From the NCBI GenBank assembly GCA_937936275.1, contig CALHCJ010000034.1, positions 1-48,692 on the forward strand: DNA of 48,692 nt. The letters are read 5' to 3'. The notes beneath the pieces are model-generated. The model was not told the DNA's origin, did not search any database, and was given only the letters and a program-made list of their open reading frames with translations. Of this stretch, positions 17,564 through 26,540 are shown one piece after another (position 1 is the first letter of the stretch; each line of letters starts with the position of its first letter). The translations under genes and the position numbers were made by a program. The DNA is from an uncultured Flavobacteriaceae bacterium (lineage in GTDB: Bacteria > Bacteroidota > Bacteroidia > Flavobacteriales > Flavobacteriaceae).

Positions 17564-18446
17564 CCTTCTCCTAATCATTTTTTGTTTTTTATACACTTTT
17601 GGTAGTGTGGCACAAGAGCTGAACTGTACTGTTACCGTAAATTCTGACCAACTTTCTCAAGGAGACTTACCAGTCTTTAAAACTTTAGAACGCTCATTAA
17701 ACGATTTCGTAAACAAAACGAGTTGGAGCAATCGAAAGTTTACCGATAGCGAACGAATTAATGCTCAGATGTTTATTACGATTACGAAATACGAATCGAA
17801 TCGATTTGAGGGTAACATACAAATTCAATCTTCTCGACCGGTTTTTAACACATCATACGAAACACCAATTTTAAATTATAAAGACAATAGTTTCTTCTTT
17901 CAGTATATTGAATTTCAACCTCTGATTTTTAATGAGAATGTTTTTGATTCAAATCTGGTTGCGGTTATAGCATTTTATGCCAATATGATTTTGGGAATGG
18001 ATGGCGATTCATTTGCCTTAGAAGGGGGGTCAGAAAATCTTAGAATAGCTCAAAATATCGCCATACAGGGTCAAGGAACTAATTTTAAAGGGTGGGGTGA
18101 TTCTTCAGAAGATAGAAGTCGTTTTGAACTTATTGATAATATGTTATCCAATAGATATCGCGAATATCGGGTAGCAATGTACAATTATCATCGAAAAGGA
18201 TTAGATATTTTAGGCGATAATAACAGCACTGGAAAACAGGTTGTTATGGGGACAATGAAGTTGTTCGAAACGATTCGAAAAAACGATCCTAATTCGATGT
18301 TAACACAAACTTTCTTCGACGCTAAAGCTGAAGAAATTGTGAACATTTTTTCCGACGGTCCGAAGGTCGATATCGTGAAGTTAAAAGAGACTCTGAATAC
18401 GATAGCGCCCCAATTCCGTAGTTCTTGGAATAAGATTAAGTTTTAA
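17556..18446 (+). CDS. DUF4835-like exported protein
   Basis: 296 residues with a Sec signal peptide (MRNLLLIIFCFLYTFGSVAQ). The mature part starts ELNCTVTVNSDQL and has the WSNRKFTDSERINAQMFITI region seen in the Bacteroidota DUF4835 family, which is regularly located between coaBC and recN. Function unknown; probably periplasmic or outer-membrane associated. The start overlaps the coaBC stop by 8 bp, so translation is probably coupled. Confidence 0.88.
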   Translation: MRNLLLIIFCFLYTFGSVAQELNCTVTVNSDQLSQGDLPVFKTLERSLNDFVNKTSWSNRKFTDSERINAQMFITITKYESNRFEGNIQIQSSRPVFNTSYETPILNYKDNSFFFQYIEFQPLIFNENVFDSNLVAVIAFYANMILGMDGDSFALEGGSENLRIAQNIAIQGQGTNFKGWGDSSEDRSRFELIDNMLSNRYREYRVAMYNYHRKGLDILGDNNSTGKQVVMGTMKLFETIRKNDPNSMLTQTFFDAKAEEIVNIFSDGPKVDIVKLKETLNTIAPQFRSSWNKIKF

Positions 18447-18473
18447 CAGAATACTTTCCATCAAAATATCGAT

Positions 18474-18481
18474 TATCTTTA
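18474..18481 (+). promoter_or_regulatory. Possible -7 box of recN
   Basis: TATCTTTA differs from TAnnTTTG in its last base. It lies 21 bases before the GTG start of recN, in the 56 bp gap after the DUF4835-like gene, so recN may have its own promoter as well as readthrough. Confidence 0.3.
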
Positions 18482-18502
18482 CAGCATAAATTGTGATTCG
18501 AA

Positions 18503-20155
18503 GTGCTGTCAAACCTTTCCATAAAAAATTACGCTTTAATTGATGCTCTCAATGTTTCATTCACCAATGGTTTTACAAGTATCACAGGTGAGACTGGGGC
18601 GGGTAAATCAATTTTGCTAGGCGGACTTTCGCTAGTATTGGGTAAACGTGCTGATTTAAGTGTTCTGCGCGATGAAGGACAAAAGTGCATTATAGAAGCT
18701 GAATTTGATATAAAGAAATATAGGCTAAAGTCCTTTTTTAAATCTAATGATCTCGATTACGAAGACCTCACTATAGTGAGAAGAGAGATTTTACCTAGTG
18801 GAAAGTCACGAGCTTTTATTAATGATACTCCAATAACATTAGTCGTTCTGTCGCAATTGGGCGATCAGTTAATCGATGTTCATTCTCAACATCAGACTTT
18901 ACAGCTCGCAAATAATGATTTTCAACTTAAGGTGATTGATGCCCTTGGCGATAATACATCGATTTTAGAAACCTACACTGATCAATTAAACGCTTATAAA
19001 GAGATTTCCGTTGAACTTTCTGAACTAATCGATTTTCAGAACAATGCAGCAAAAGAACATGACTACAATAATTTTCTTTTAAAGGAACTTGAAGAAGCGA
19101 GGTTGAAGCCAGGTATGCAAGAGGAGTTAGAAGAACAATATGAGCAGCTCAATAATGTCGAAAATATTTTGGATCAACTTTCGAAAGGCCATCAGATACT
19201 AAATGATGAACAGACCGGTCTTTTAACTCTGTTAGGAGAGTTAAAATCGATTTCCAATAAACTTTCTGGTTTTGGTAATCAATATGAGGAACTTCATGAA
19301 CGAATTCAATCTGTTGTCATTGAGGTTGATGACATCTCCGGAGAATTAGAATCATTTCAAAGTAAGGTAGAGGCGAACCCAAATCTTTTGGAAGAAGTTA
19401 GTAGTAAATTGCAACTGCTTTTTGATTTACAAAAGAAACATGCTGTCTCGAGTGTTTCAGAATTGTTGGTAGTCAAGCAAGAACTTACTTCGAAAGTAAG
19501 CATTACTGAAAACTTGGAAACAACGATAGCGCTAAAAGAAGAGGAATTAAAGGTTGCAAAAGAGCTTTTACATACTTCTACAAAGTCGTTGAGTGATAGA
19601 AGGCGAAAGGTTATACCTCAATTGAAACAGCAACTCGAAGAGAGTTTACACACTTTGGGTATGCCTAGTGCTTCCTTCGAAATAGCAATCAACCCTTCAA
19701 ACGATTTTAAATCTAATGGAAGAGATGATCTGAGTTTTTTATTTTCTGCCAATAAAGGCATGGGCTATGGTGAACTTAAAAAGGTAGCGTCTGGTGGTGA
19801 ACTTTCTAGAATAATGTTAACGATAAAGGCAATTTTAGCCAAATACGAGCATTTGCCAACAATGATGTTTGATGAAATTGATACAGGAGTATCTGGAGAG
19901 ATATCAAATAAAATGGGAGATATCATGGCGGCTATGAGCAAAACAATGCAGGTTTTTTCAATTACGCACCTACCACAGGTTGCTTCTAAAGGAGACCATC
20001 ATTTTAAAGTGTATAAAATAGAAGAAGGAAATAGTACACGTACTGAGATGAGAAAATTATCATTAGATGAAAGAGTAGTAGAGCTGGCCGAAATGTTGGG
20101 GGGTAAAGATGTTACAGATTCTGCTTTAGCGCACGCAAAACAGCTTTTGAACTAG
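18503..20155 (+). CDS. recN: DNA repair protein RecN
   Basis: 550 residues, standard length, from a GTG start that fits the family N-terminus (MLSNLSIKNYALIDAL). The SMC-like ATPase has Walker A GETGAGKS (residues about 29-36), a long coiled coil in the middle, the ABC signature SGGELSRIM and Walker B MMFDEIDTGVSGEI. RecN bridges and holds DNA ends during double-strand-break repair in the cytoplasm. No SOS box was evident, as expected for Bacteroidota where such boxes are not well conserved. Confidence 0.96.
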   Translation: MLSNLSIKNYALIDALNVSFTNGFTSITGETGAGKSILLGGLSLVLGKRADLSVLRDEGQKCIIEAEFDIKKYRLKSFFKSNDLDYEDLTIVRREILPSGKSRAFINDTPITLVVLSQLGDQLIDVHSQHQTLQLANNDFQLKVIDALGDNTSILETYTDQLNAYKEISVELSELIDFQNNAAKEHDYNNFLLKELEEARLKPGMQEELEEQYEQLNNVENILDQLSKGHQILNDEQTGLLTLLGELKSISNKLSGFGNQYEELHERIQSVVIEVDDISGELESFQSKVEANPNLLEEVSSKLQLLFDLQKKHAVSSVSELLVVKQELTSKVSITENLETTIALKEEELKVAKELLHTSTKSLSDRRRKVIPQLKQQLEESLHTLGMPSASFEIAINPSNDFKSNGRDDLSFLFSANKGMGYGELKKVASGGELSRIMLTIKAILAKYEHLPTMMFDEIDTGVSGEISNKMGDIMAAMSKTMQVFSITHLPQVASKGDHHFKVYKIEEGNSTRTEMRKLSLDERVVELAEMLGGKDVTDSALAHAKQLLN

Positions 20156-20182
20156 CGAGTCGTTTCTGCCAACTTTTTTAAA

Positions 20183-20190
20183 TATCTTTG
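20183..20190 (+). promoter_or_regulatory. -7 box of fabI
   Basis: TATCTTTG matches TAnnTTTG exactly and ends 34 bases before the fabI ATG. No -33 TTG lies at the proper distance. Confidence 0.5.
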
Positions 20191-20224
20191 AACACTCTAA
20201 GAAAACACTTGAAAATAAACATAC

Positions 20225-21037
20225 ATGGCTTACAACTTATTAAAAGGAAAAAGAGGAATTATTTTTGGCGCTTTGGATGAAAATTCCATTGCTTGGAAAA
20301 CTGCCGAAAGGGTTCATGCTGAAGGCGGAACTTTTGTGTTAACGAATGCACCTATTGCTATGCGCATGGGTCAAATAAAAGATTTGGCTGAAAAAACTGG
20401 TGCTGAGATTGTTCCTGCTGATGCCACAAGTGAAGAAGATTTAGAGAACTTGGTAAGTAAGTCGGTTGAAATACTCGGTGGTAAACTTGATTTTGTTTTA
20501 CACTCAATAGGCATGTCTGTAAACGTTAGAAAGGGAAGGGCTTATACGGATGAAAAATATGATTTCACCGCAAAGGGATGGGACGTTTCCGCACTTTCAT
20601 TTCACAAAGTAATGCAGAGCTTATATAAAGCCGATGCAATGAATGAATGGGGTAGCATTGTTGCTTTGACTTATATGGCGGCGCAACGCACATTTCCCGA
20701 TTATAATGACATGGCTGACAATAAAGCGTACTTAGAGTCTGTAGCACGTAGTTTTGGTTATTTCTATGGAAAGGAAAAGAAAGTTCGAGTGAATACCATT
20801 TCACAATCACCAACGGCAACCACAGCTGGTACTGGAGTGAAAGGTTTTGACGGTTTTATTGCTTACGCTGAGAAAATGTCTCCTCTTGGTAATGCTACCG
20901 CGCAAGATTGTGCTGATTACACGGTTTCTTTGTTTTCTGATTTGACAAAAAAGGTGACTATGCAGAATCTGTTTCACGATGGTGGCTTTTCAAATACTGG
21001 AGTTAGTCAAGAGGTTATCGAACGTTTTTCAGAATAG
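20225..21037 (+). CDS. fabI: Enoyl-[acyl-carrier-protein] reductase (FabI type)
   Basis: 270 residues of the short-chain dehydrogenase fold. It starts LLKGKRGIIFGALDENSIAW, with the NAD-binding G-x5-SIAW signature of enoyl reductases. The central VLHSIGMS and LTYMAAQRTFPDYNDMADNKA segments hold the catalytic Tyr and Lys, and VNTISQSPTATTAGTG is the usual C-terminal loop. It reduces trans-2-enoyl-ACP in the last step of each fatty-acid elongation cycle. It has its own promoter and is followed 43 bp later by a glycosyltransferase. Confidence 0.95.
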   Translation: MAYNLLKGKRGIIFGALDENSIAWKTAERVHAEGGTFVLTNAPIAMRMGQIKDLAEKTGAEIVPADATSEEDLENLVSKSVEILGGKLDFVLHSIGMSVNVRKGRAYTDEKYDFTAKGWDVSALSFHKVMQSLYKADAMNEWGSIVALTYMAAQRTFPDYNDMADNKAYLESVARSFGYFYGKEKKVRVNTISQSPTATTAGTGVKGFDGFIAYAEKMSPLGNATAQDCADYTVSLFSDLTKKVTMQNLFHDGGFSNTGVSQEVIERFSE

Positions 21038-21080
21038 GTATTCAAAACTTTTAGGTAATGTTAGATTAAATTTTTAAATC

Positions 21081-22097
21081 ATGGAATTATCTTTTTCCTT
21101 TATCATTCCTGTCTTCAATCGACCTGGAGAGATTAAGGAGCTACTAGAAAGCTTAGTTCTACAGACCTATAAAGAATCTTTTGAAGTAGTAATCGTTGAG
21201 GATGGTTCTACACTATCATCTGAAGAAGTCGTAATTGATTTTCAAGAAAGATTAGATATATCGTATTACAAAAAGAAAAATTCAGGCCCTGGTGATTCTC
21301 GTAACTATGGCATGCGTATGGCGAAAGGGAACTATTATATTGTTTTAGATTCAGATTGCACCATACCTTCTCAATATTTGGCAAATGTTACAAAATCGCT
21401 TCAAGAGCAGTATGTGCACTGTTATGGCGGCCCTGATGCGGCACATTCTTCATTTTCATTGATACAGAAAGCTATTAACTACACGATGACTTCAATATTA
21501 ACTACTGGTGGTATCCGAGGTAGTAAGAAGGCTGTTGATAAATTTCAGCCTAGAAGTTTTAATATGGGAATATCCAAAGTTGCTTTTGAAACCGTAGGAG
21601 GGTATGGTAATATTCATCCAGGTGAAGATCCTGATTTGACCTTTCGGTTATGGGAGAAAGGTTTTGAAACTAAACTGATTTCAGAGGCATTTGTTTTTCA
21701 CAAACGCAGAATTAACTGGATAAAATTTTATAAGCAAGTTCATAAGTTTGGCATGGTAAGGCCAATTTTGAATAAATGGCACCCGCAAACAGCTAAAAGC
21801 ACCTATTGGTTTCCGAGCTTATTTTGTTTAGGTTTCCTTCTTGCAATCGGACTTTACTTTAGAGGCATTTCAGCACCTATTTGGTTCTATGCATTTTACT
21901 TTATTTTGATATTTGTCGACGCTTTACTTAAAAACAGAAGCATCGCTGTCGCTTTATTATCTTTAGTGTCGTTGGGAATTCAGTTTTATGGCTACGGTTT
22001 TGGCTTCTTAAAGTCTACGATTAGTTTGACGTTTAGTCGAAAAAAACCAGAAGAAATTTTCCCAAAATTATTTTTTAAACCCAATGCAGCGGTGTGA
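21081..22097 (+). CDS. Family 2 glycosyltransferase, membrane-associated
   Basis: 338 residues. The GT-A fold has FSFIIPVFNRPGEI at the start, VVIVEDGS, and the metal-binding DSDCTIP (DxD) at about residue 94. A later GGYGNIHPGEDPDLTFRLW segment holds the ED acceptor-site motif. The C-terminus has two to three hydrophobic segments. The sugar and acceptor are unknown; the setting beside envelope genes suggests a surface glycan. It overlaps the YbbR-like gene by 4 bp (GTGA), which suggests translational coupling. Confidence 0.88.
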   Translation: MELSFSFIIPVFNRPGEIKELLESLVLQTYKESFEVVIVEDGSTLSSEEVVIDFQERLDISYYKKKNSGPGDSRNYGMRMAKGNYYIVLDSDCTIPSQYLANVTKSLQEQYVHCYGGPDAAHSSFSLIQKAINYTMTSILTTGGIRGSKKAVDKFQPRSFNMGISKVAFETVGGYGNIHPGEDPDLTFRLWEKGFETKLISEAFVFHKRRINWIKFYKQVHKFGMVRPILNKWHPQTAKSTYWFPSLFCLGFLLAIGLYFRGISAPIWFYAFYFILIFVDALLKNRSIAVALLSLVSLGIQFYGYGFGFLKSTISLTFSRKKPEEIFPKLFFKPNAAV

Positions 22098-23041
22098 TAC
22101 AAAAAATAAAAAATGGTCTCAAGAAGCGAAAGGTAAAAGTCTTTTTGGTTTTTTTGTTATGTTCCACACTAGCGTGGTTCATTAGCAAACTATCAGAGAC
22201 CTATGTAAACGTCGCGGTTTTTGATTTACAATACGTAAATATTCCTGAGGATCAGATGTTAATGCATGCTTCGCATGATCGCATTAATGTAAAACTAGAA
22301 GGTATAGGTTTTCAATTTCTCAGGTTTGGTAATAAGAAAATAGAAATTGATGTAGCTAAGGCGGTAAAACGTGGAGAGGATTTTTTTATTTCACAAAAAG
22401 TTTATACGAGACAAATTGAGAAGCAATTATCAAACAGCACTAAATTAATTGAAGTGTCAAGTGATACCTTATTTTTCGATTTTCAGAAAGTTATAGAAAA
22501 GAAAGTTCCGATCAGACCTCTTATAAGATTAGATTTAGCTCAGAATTATTTGCTGGATGAAGGTCTACGTTTAGAGCCAGATTCTGTTGTGGTCAGGGGT
22601 CCTCTTAATGAGGTAGATACCCTCTTATATGTGAACACAGAAAAAATTGATTTAATAGGATTAAACGCTAATTTCTCTAAGAATATCAGTCTTATAAAAT
22701 CACAGTTGTTGACAAATACCAATTATTCCAAAAATGAAGCTACCATAAGCGGTAAAGTTTCAAAGTTTTCAGAGGTAGATATTGAAGTGAAGATAGAACC
22801 AATCAATCTTCCAGAAAAGGTTCATATAAAACTGTTCCCCAGTACGGTGACCATTTTGTGTAATGGAAGTATTAAAAGGTTGAAAGAATTAAAGAAAGAA
22901 GACTTTGAAGTTATAGTAGATTTTAAGCAAAATCGACCTAACGAAAATAGTCTTCCTCTAATTTTAAGTCGAAAACCATCAGGTCTTCGAAGTGCTATTT
23001 TAAAGCAATCAGATGTTGAATACATAATCGAGCGAAAATGA
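22094..23041 (+). CDS. YbbR-like domain protein
   Basis: 315 residues from a GTG start overlapping the previous stop. One N-terminal membrane segment (VFLVFLLCSTLAWFISKLS) is followed by an extracytoplasmic part with YbbR-like repeats: VNVAVFDLQYVNIP, KVPIRPLIRLDLAQNYLL and VVRGPLNEVDTL are characteristic. In Bacilli YbbR/CdaR regulates a diadenylate cyclase; no cyclase is nearby here, so the role is only inferred from the fold. It overlaps coaE by 4 bp. Confidence 0.85.
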   Translation: MIQKIKNGLKKRKVKVFLVFLLCSTLAWFISKLSETYVNVAVFDLQYVNIPEDQMLMHASHDRINVKLEGIGFQFLRFGNKKIEIDVAKAVKRGEDFFISQKVYTRQIEKQLSNSTKLIEVSSDTLFFDFQKVIEKKVPIRPLIRLDLAQNYLLDEGLRLEPDSVVVRGPLNEVDTLLYVNTEKIDLIGLNANFSKNISLIKSQLLTNTNYSKNEATISGKVSKFSEVDIEVKIEPINLPEKVHIKLFPSTVTILCNGSIKRLKELKKEDFEVIVDFKQNRPNENSLPLILSRKPSGLRSAILKQSDVEYIIERK

Positions 23042-23625
23042 TAACTGTAGGATTAACAGGTGGAATTGGAAGTGGTAAATCCACAGTTGCTAGCTTTTTT
23101 GTTGAACTTGGTGTTCCTGTATATAATTCTGATCAGGAAGCTCGAAGACTAATGAAGACCTCAAAAAAAATTAAAAAAGCAATAAAAAGCTTGCTTGGAA
23201 AAAATGCTTACAATGGTAAAAAGTTAAACAAAACTTATATTTCTGCTAAAATATTTAAAGATAGAAATCTGTTGCAAGAGCTAAACGCAATCGTACATCC
23301 TGCGGTTAAAAAAGATTTTTTAAAATGGAAAACGAAACAAAAAGCGCCTTATGTAATTCAAGAAACTGCGCTAATTTTTGAGAATAAATCTCAAGATTTG
23401 TATGATCAAATTATATTGGTGGTAGCTCCTGAAAATGAACGTTTACAGCGTATAATCGCACGTGACGGAATTACAACTGAACAAGTACAAGATCGTTTTA
23501 ATAACCAACTAAGCGATGAATTAAAATCACCATTAGCCGATCATATTATCCAAAATATCACGTTGTCTGAAACTAAAAAAAAGGTGCAACAAGTAAACAA
23601 AGCCATTTTAGCGCGTATCGAATAA
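23038..23625 (+). CDS. coaE: Dephospho-CoA kinase
   Basis: 195 residues. The P-loop GLTGGIGSGKST is at the N-terminus, followed by DQEARRLM, YISAKIFKDRNLLQELNAIVHPAV, and the lid region with RIIARDGITTEQVQDR. It adds the 3'-phosphate to dephospho-CoA in the last step of CoA synthesis. It overlaps the YbbR-like gene by 4 bp (ATGA), so the three genes from the glycosyltransferase on form one coupled unit. Confidence 0.95.
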   Translation: MITVGLTGGIGSGKSTVASFFVELGVPVYNSDQEARRLMKTSKKIKKAIKSLLGKNAYNGKKLNKTYISAKIFKDRNLLQELNAIVHPAVKKDFLKWKTKQKAPYVIQETALIFENKSQDLYDQIILVVAPENERLQRIIARDGITTEQVQDRFNNQLSDELKSPLADHIIQNITLSETKKKVQQVNKAILARIE

Positions 23626-23706
23626 TTCTTGATTTTTTAACATATTTGTTAAGGTTTGGTTAAACCTATAATTAACTAGTAGTTTAATCTTTAATTTTAC
23701 TCAAAG

Positions 23707-25239
23707 ATGAATAAGAGGTTGTTTGTTCTTTTGGTTATCTTAATGAGCCTCTCACTTATTGGAATCATTGTTGTTCAATTTTATTGGATAAAGAAATCAG
23801 TAGAAGATAAAGAAGAGCAATTTTCGAATGCAGTCGTAGAAGTTCTAGCTAAGGTAACAGATAAGATAGAAGCGCGAGAAAGAAAAGATTATTCTGATCG
23901 CTATTTAAGTCAAAAAGATAGTATTGGAGAATTAAAAGAAGCTAATATAACCAACATTTGGTTTGGTTATCGAGATTTTGACTCCAATGAACTACGGTTA
24001 TACGAGCATGGTATTTTAGAAGAAGATTATAATATCCCCTACACGTTCTTTGACAGTGGTAGCAATGATACTACCACAATTAAAAATTACACAAGCAGGC
24101 GCACAACTACTGTTTTAAGAGAAGAGTATGGCTTGGACGGAAAAGAATACCGTCTAAATCCTATTCAAAGACTTGAAAAAGTAGGAGGCTTAAGCTCTAT
24201 TGAGAAAGCCGCATTCGAAGATGTTTTTAGTCAATCAGCAAATAGATGGCCTATACATCAAAGAGTTTCCACTCAAGAAATAGAGTTGTTGTTAGACCGT
24301 GAATTATCAAACAGAAAGATTGATATTGATTATGAATATGGTATTTATAGTAAGGGTTTGCCAACCAAGGTGAAGTCAAAACGCTTCAAATACGATAAGA
24401 ATAATTTTTATAAATCCTCAATTTTTGTGAATAGCGAGGGCACCTCAGATTTTTCGCTTTTGATTTCTTTTCCGAAAAAGAAAACATTCTTGATAAGTTC
24501 TATTTTGGGGCTAGCTATATTATCCTTATTATTCACTTTAGTTATTGTAGCATCGTATTCGGGTGCTATTTATCAATTAATAAAACAAAAGCAAATTTCG
24601 GAGATTAAATCTGATTTTATCAATAACATGACCCACGAGTTTAAAACTCCAATTGCTACGATTAACCTTGCGGTAGAGGCGATTAAAAATCCGAAAATAA
24701 TTGATGATAAAGAAAAAGTTTTTCGCTATTTAAAAATGATTCGAGATGAAAACAAGCGCATGCATGCTCAAGTAGAAAACGTGTTGCGGATATCTAAATT
24801 AGAAAAAAATCAATTGGATATCAGTAAGGATAGGGTTGATGTGCACGACATAATTCAAGATGCGATTGCTCATGTTGAATTGATTATTGCCGATCGTGGC
24901 GGATATATCGAAACACATTTGAAAGCAGAACGTACGGATGTTTTGGCAAACGAGATGCATTTTACAAATGTGATCGTAAATATACTGGACAATGCTATAA
25001 AGTATTCAGTTGATGCTCCGAAAGTAGATGTGTTTACAGAACTTGCCAATAATCATATCGTAATTAAAGTAGAAGATCAGGGTGCAGGAATGAATAAAGC
25101 AGTCGTAAAAAGAGTTTTTGAAAAATTTTATAGAGAGCACACAGGAAATATACATAATGTAAAAGGGCATGGTTTAGGCCTTGCCTATGTTAAAAAAATA
25201 GTAGAAGATCACCAAGGAGAGGTTTACGCAGAAAGTTAA
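23707..25239 (+). CDS. Sensor histidine kinase, C-terminus cut by an in-frame stop
   Basis: 510 residues. Two membrane segments (about 5-27 and 260-285) flank an extracytoplasmic sensor region. The HisKA domain has the phospho-acceptor His310 (NNMTHEFKTP). The ATPase domain has the N box (NVIVNILDNAIKYS), DQGAGM, FEKFYR and GHGLGLAYVKKI. Translation stops at TAA 25237-25239, directly after VYAES. The same frame then continues for 14 codons (KGKGSTFYIKLPLI) to TAA at 25282-25284, exactly the normal family C-terminus. The TAA probably replaces a GAA codon. The last beta strand of the ATP-binding fold is lost, so the kinase may be weak or inactive. The regulator gene follows at 25290. Confidence 0.92.
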   Translation: MNKRLFVLLVILMSLSLIGIIVVQFYWIKKSVEDKEEQFSNAVVEVLAKVTDKIEARERKDYSDRYLSQKDSIGELKEANITNIWFGYRDFDSNELRLYEHGILEEDYNIPYTFFDSGSNDTTTIKNYTSRRTTTVLREEYGLDGKEYRLNPIQRLEKVGGLSSIEKAAFEDVFSQSANRWPIHQRVSTQEIELLLDRELSNRKIDIDYEYGIYSKGLPTKVKSKRFKYDKNNFYKSSIFVNSEGTSDFSLLISFPKKKTFLISSILGLAILSLLFTLVIVASYSGAIYQLIKQKQISEIKSDFINNMTHEFKTPIATINLAVEAIKNPKIIDDKEKVFRYLKMIRDENKRMHAQVENVLRISKLEKNQLDISKDRVDVHDIIQDAIAHVELIIADRGGYIETHLKAERTDVLANEMHFTNVIVNILDNAIKYSVDAPKVDVFTELANNHIVIKVEDQGAGMNKAVVKRVFEKFYREHTGNIHNVKGHGLGLAYVKKIVEDHQGEVYAES

Positions 25240-25284
25240 AAAGGAAAAGGAAGCACTTTCTATATTAAACTACCTTTAATTTAA
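25237..25284 (+). other. Untranslated remnant of the histidine kinase C-terminus
   Basis: From the TAA at 25237 the kinase frame carries KGKGSTFYIKLPLI and a second TAA at 25282. This GxGSTFxxxLP motif is the conserved end of the HATPase domain, and its survival with no other change suggests a recent nonsense change or a sequencing error. Confidence 0.85.
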
Positions 25285-25289
25285 ATTTT

Positions 25290-25997
25290 ATGGAAACGAT
25301 AAACAAGAAAATTCTTTTAGTAGAAGACGACCCAAACTTTGGGATTGTGCTAAAAGACTATTTGTCAATGAATGATTTTGAGGTAACCTTGGCAAAAAAT
25401 GGTATGGAGGGGTTTGAAAAGTTTAAGAGAGACAATTATGACATTTGCATACTTGATGTTATGATGCCTTACAAAGATGGTTTCACCTTAGCCAAGGAGA
25501 TAAGGGAAAAGAATGAGAATGTTCCTATCGTTTTTTTAACTGCAAAAACCATGAAAGAAGACGTCTTAAAGGGTTATAAAGCGGGCGCAGATGATTATTT
25601 AAATAAGCCATTTGATTCTGAGGTGCTCTTAATGAAAATAAAAGCTATTCTTCAAAGAAAGGCTTCTAATACCTTAGCAGATAGTAGAAAATTTGAATTC
25701 CAAATTGGTGGTTTTCATTTGAACTCAAAGCTTCGATTTTTGAAGTATAAGGACACCGAAGCTATTAAACTTTCTCCAAAAGAAAATGAGCTACTCCGCT
25801 TGTTGGCCTTACATGAAAATGATTTGATGCCCAGAGAATTAGCACTTACTAAGATTTGGAGAGATGACAACTATTTTACATCTAGAAGTATGGATGTATA
25901 TATCGCAAAACTACGGAAGTATTTAAAGGTTGATGATACCGTAGAGATTTTGAATATTCACGGAGAAGGATTCAGACTCGTTGTGAAAACCGAGTAG
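25290..25997 (+). CDS. OmpR-family response regulator
   Basis: 235 residues. The receiver domain (about 1-122) has the acidic pair in VEDDP, the phospho-acceptor Asp56 in CILDVMMP, Thr in FLTAK and Lys in LNKPF. The DNA-binding winged helix (about 135-235) has KLSPKENELLRLLALHEND and the RSMDVYIAKLRKYL recognition helix. It is presumably paired with the kinase 50 bp upstream. The targets are unknown. It ends 42 bp from the convergent gluconokinase gene, with no obvious terminator between them. Confidence 0.93.
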   Translation: METINKKILLVEDDPNFGIVLKDYLSMNDFEVTLAKNGMEGFEKFKRDNYDICILDVMMPYKDGFTLAKEIREKNENVPIVFLTAKTMKEDVLKGYKAGADDYLNKPFDSEVLLMKIKAILQRKASNTLADSRKFEFQIGGFHLNSKLRFLKYKDTEAIKLSPKENELLRLLALHENDLMPRELALTKIWRDDNYFTSRSMDVYIAKLRKYLKVDDTVEILNIHGEGFRLVVKTE

Positions 25998-26039
25998 TTT
26001 TTCTTTGACAAAATTTAAGAAGGTCTTATTGTTTATACA

Positions 26040-26540
26040 TTAAGGCTTTTTTCTTTTATATACACTTAGAATAGATTTCAGTATTTTTTCTGGACTATCC
26101 GTTATCGATACGGTTATTGCATTTACTGGTACTTCTAAGGCATCGAATTGAGATTGGAGTAAATCTGGTGGCATAAAATGATTTTTTCGCTGTGCTAGAC
26201 GCTCTGAAATTTCTTCAAAAGAACCTTTTAAGTAAACGAAATGAGATGCCTTTAGATCTTTACTTAAAATAGTACGGTAAGATTCTTTTAATGCCGAACA
26301 AGCAATGACCGCTCCTTCATTTTGATGATCTTGAGATAATTCATTGAGTCTTTTTAACCACCCTTGTCGATCATTATCATTTAACGGATTCCCCGCAGCC
26401 ATTTTTTTTACATTTGATTCGGTATGATAATCATCACCATCAAAGAAAGGAATAAGAAGTTCTTTAGATAAGAGCTTACCAATAGTGCTTTTCCCGCACC
26501 CGGAAACTCCCATTACGTAAAATATTGGTTTGTTGGTCAT
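26040..26540 (-). CDS. gntK: Gluconokinase
   Basis: 166 residues, standard for the GntK family. The P-loop is GVSGCGKST, followed by the family motif DGDDYHTESNVKKMAAG and NPLNDNDRQGWL, and later IACSALKESYR and RKNHFMPPDLLQSQ. It phosphorylates D-gluconate at C6 with ATP. It overlaps miaA by 4 bp, the last gene of a cluster otherwise unrelated to gluconate; no transporter or dehydrogenase gene is near. Confidence 0.93.
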   Translation of the reverse strand: MTNKPIFYVMGVSGCGKSTIGKLLSKELLIPFFDGDDYHTESNVKKMAAGNPLNDNDRQGWLKRLNELSQDHQNEGAVIACSALKESYRTILSKDLKASHFVYLKGSFEEISERLAQRKNHFMPPDLLQSQFDALEVPVNAITVSITDSPEKILKSILSVYKRKKP

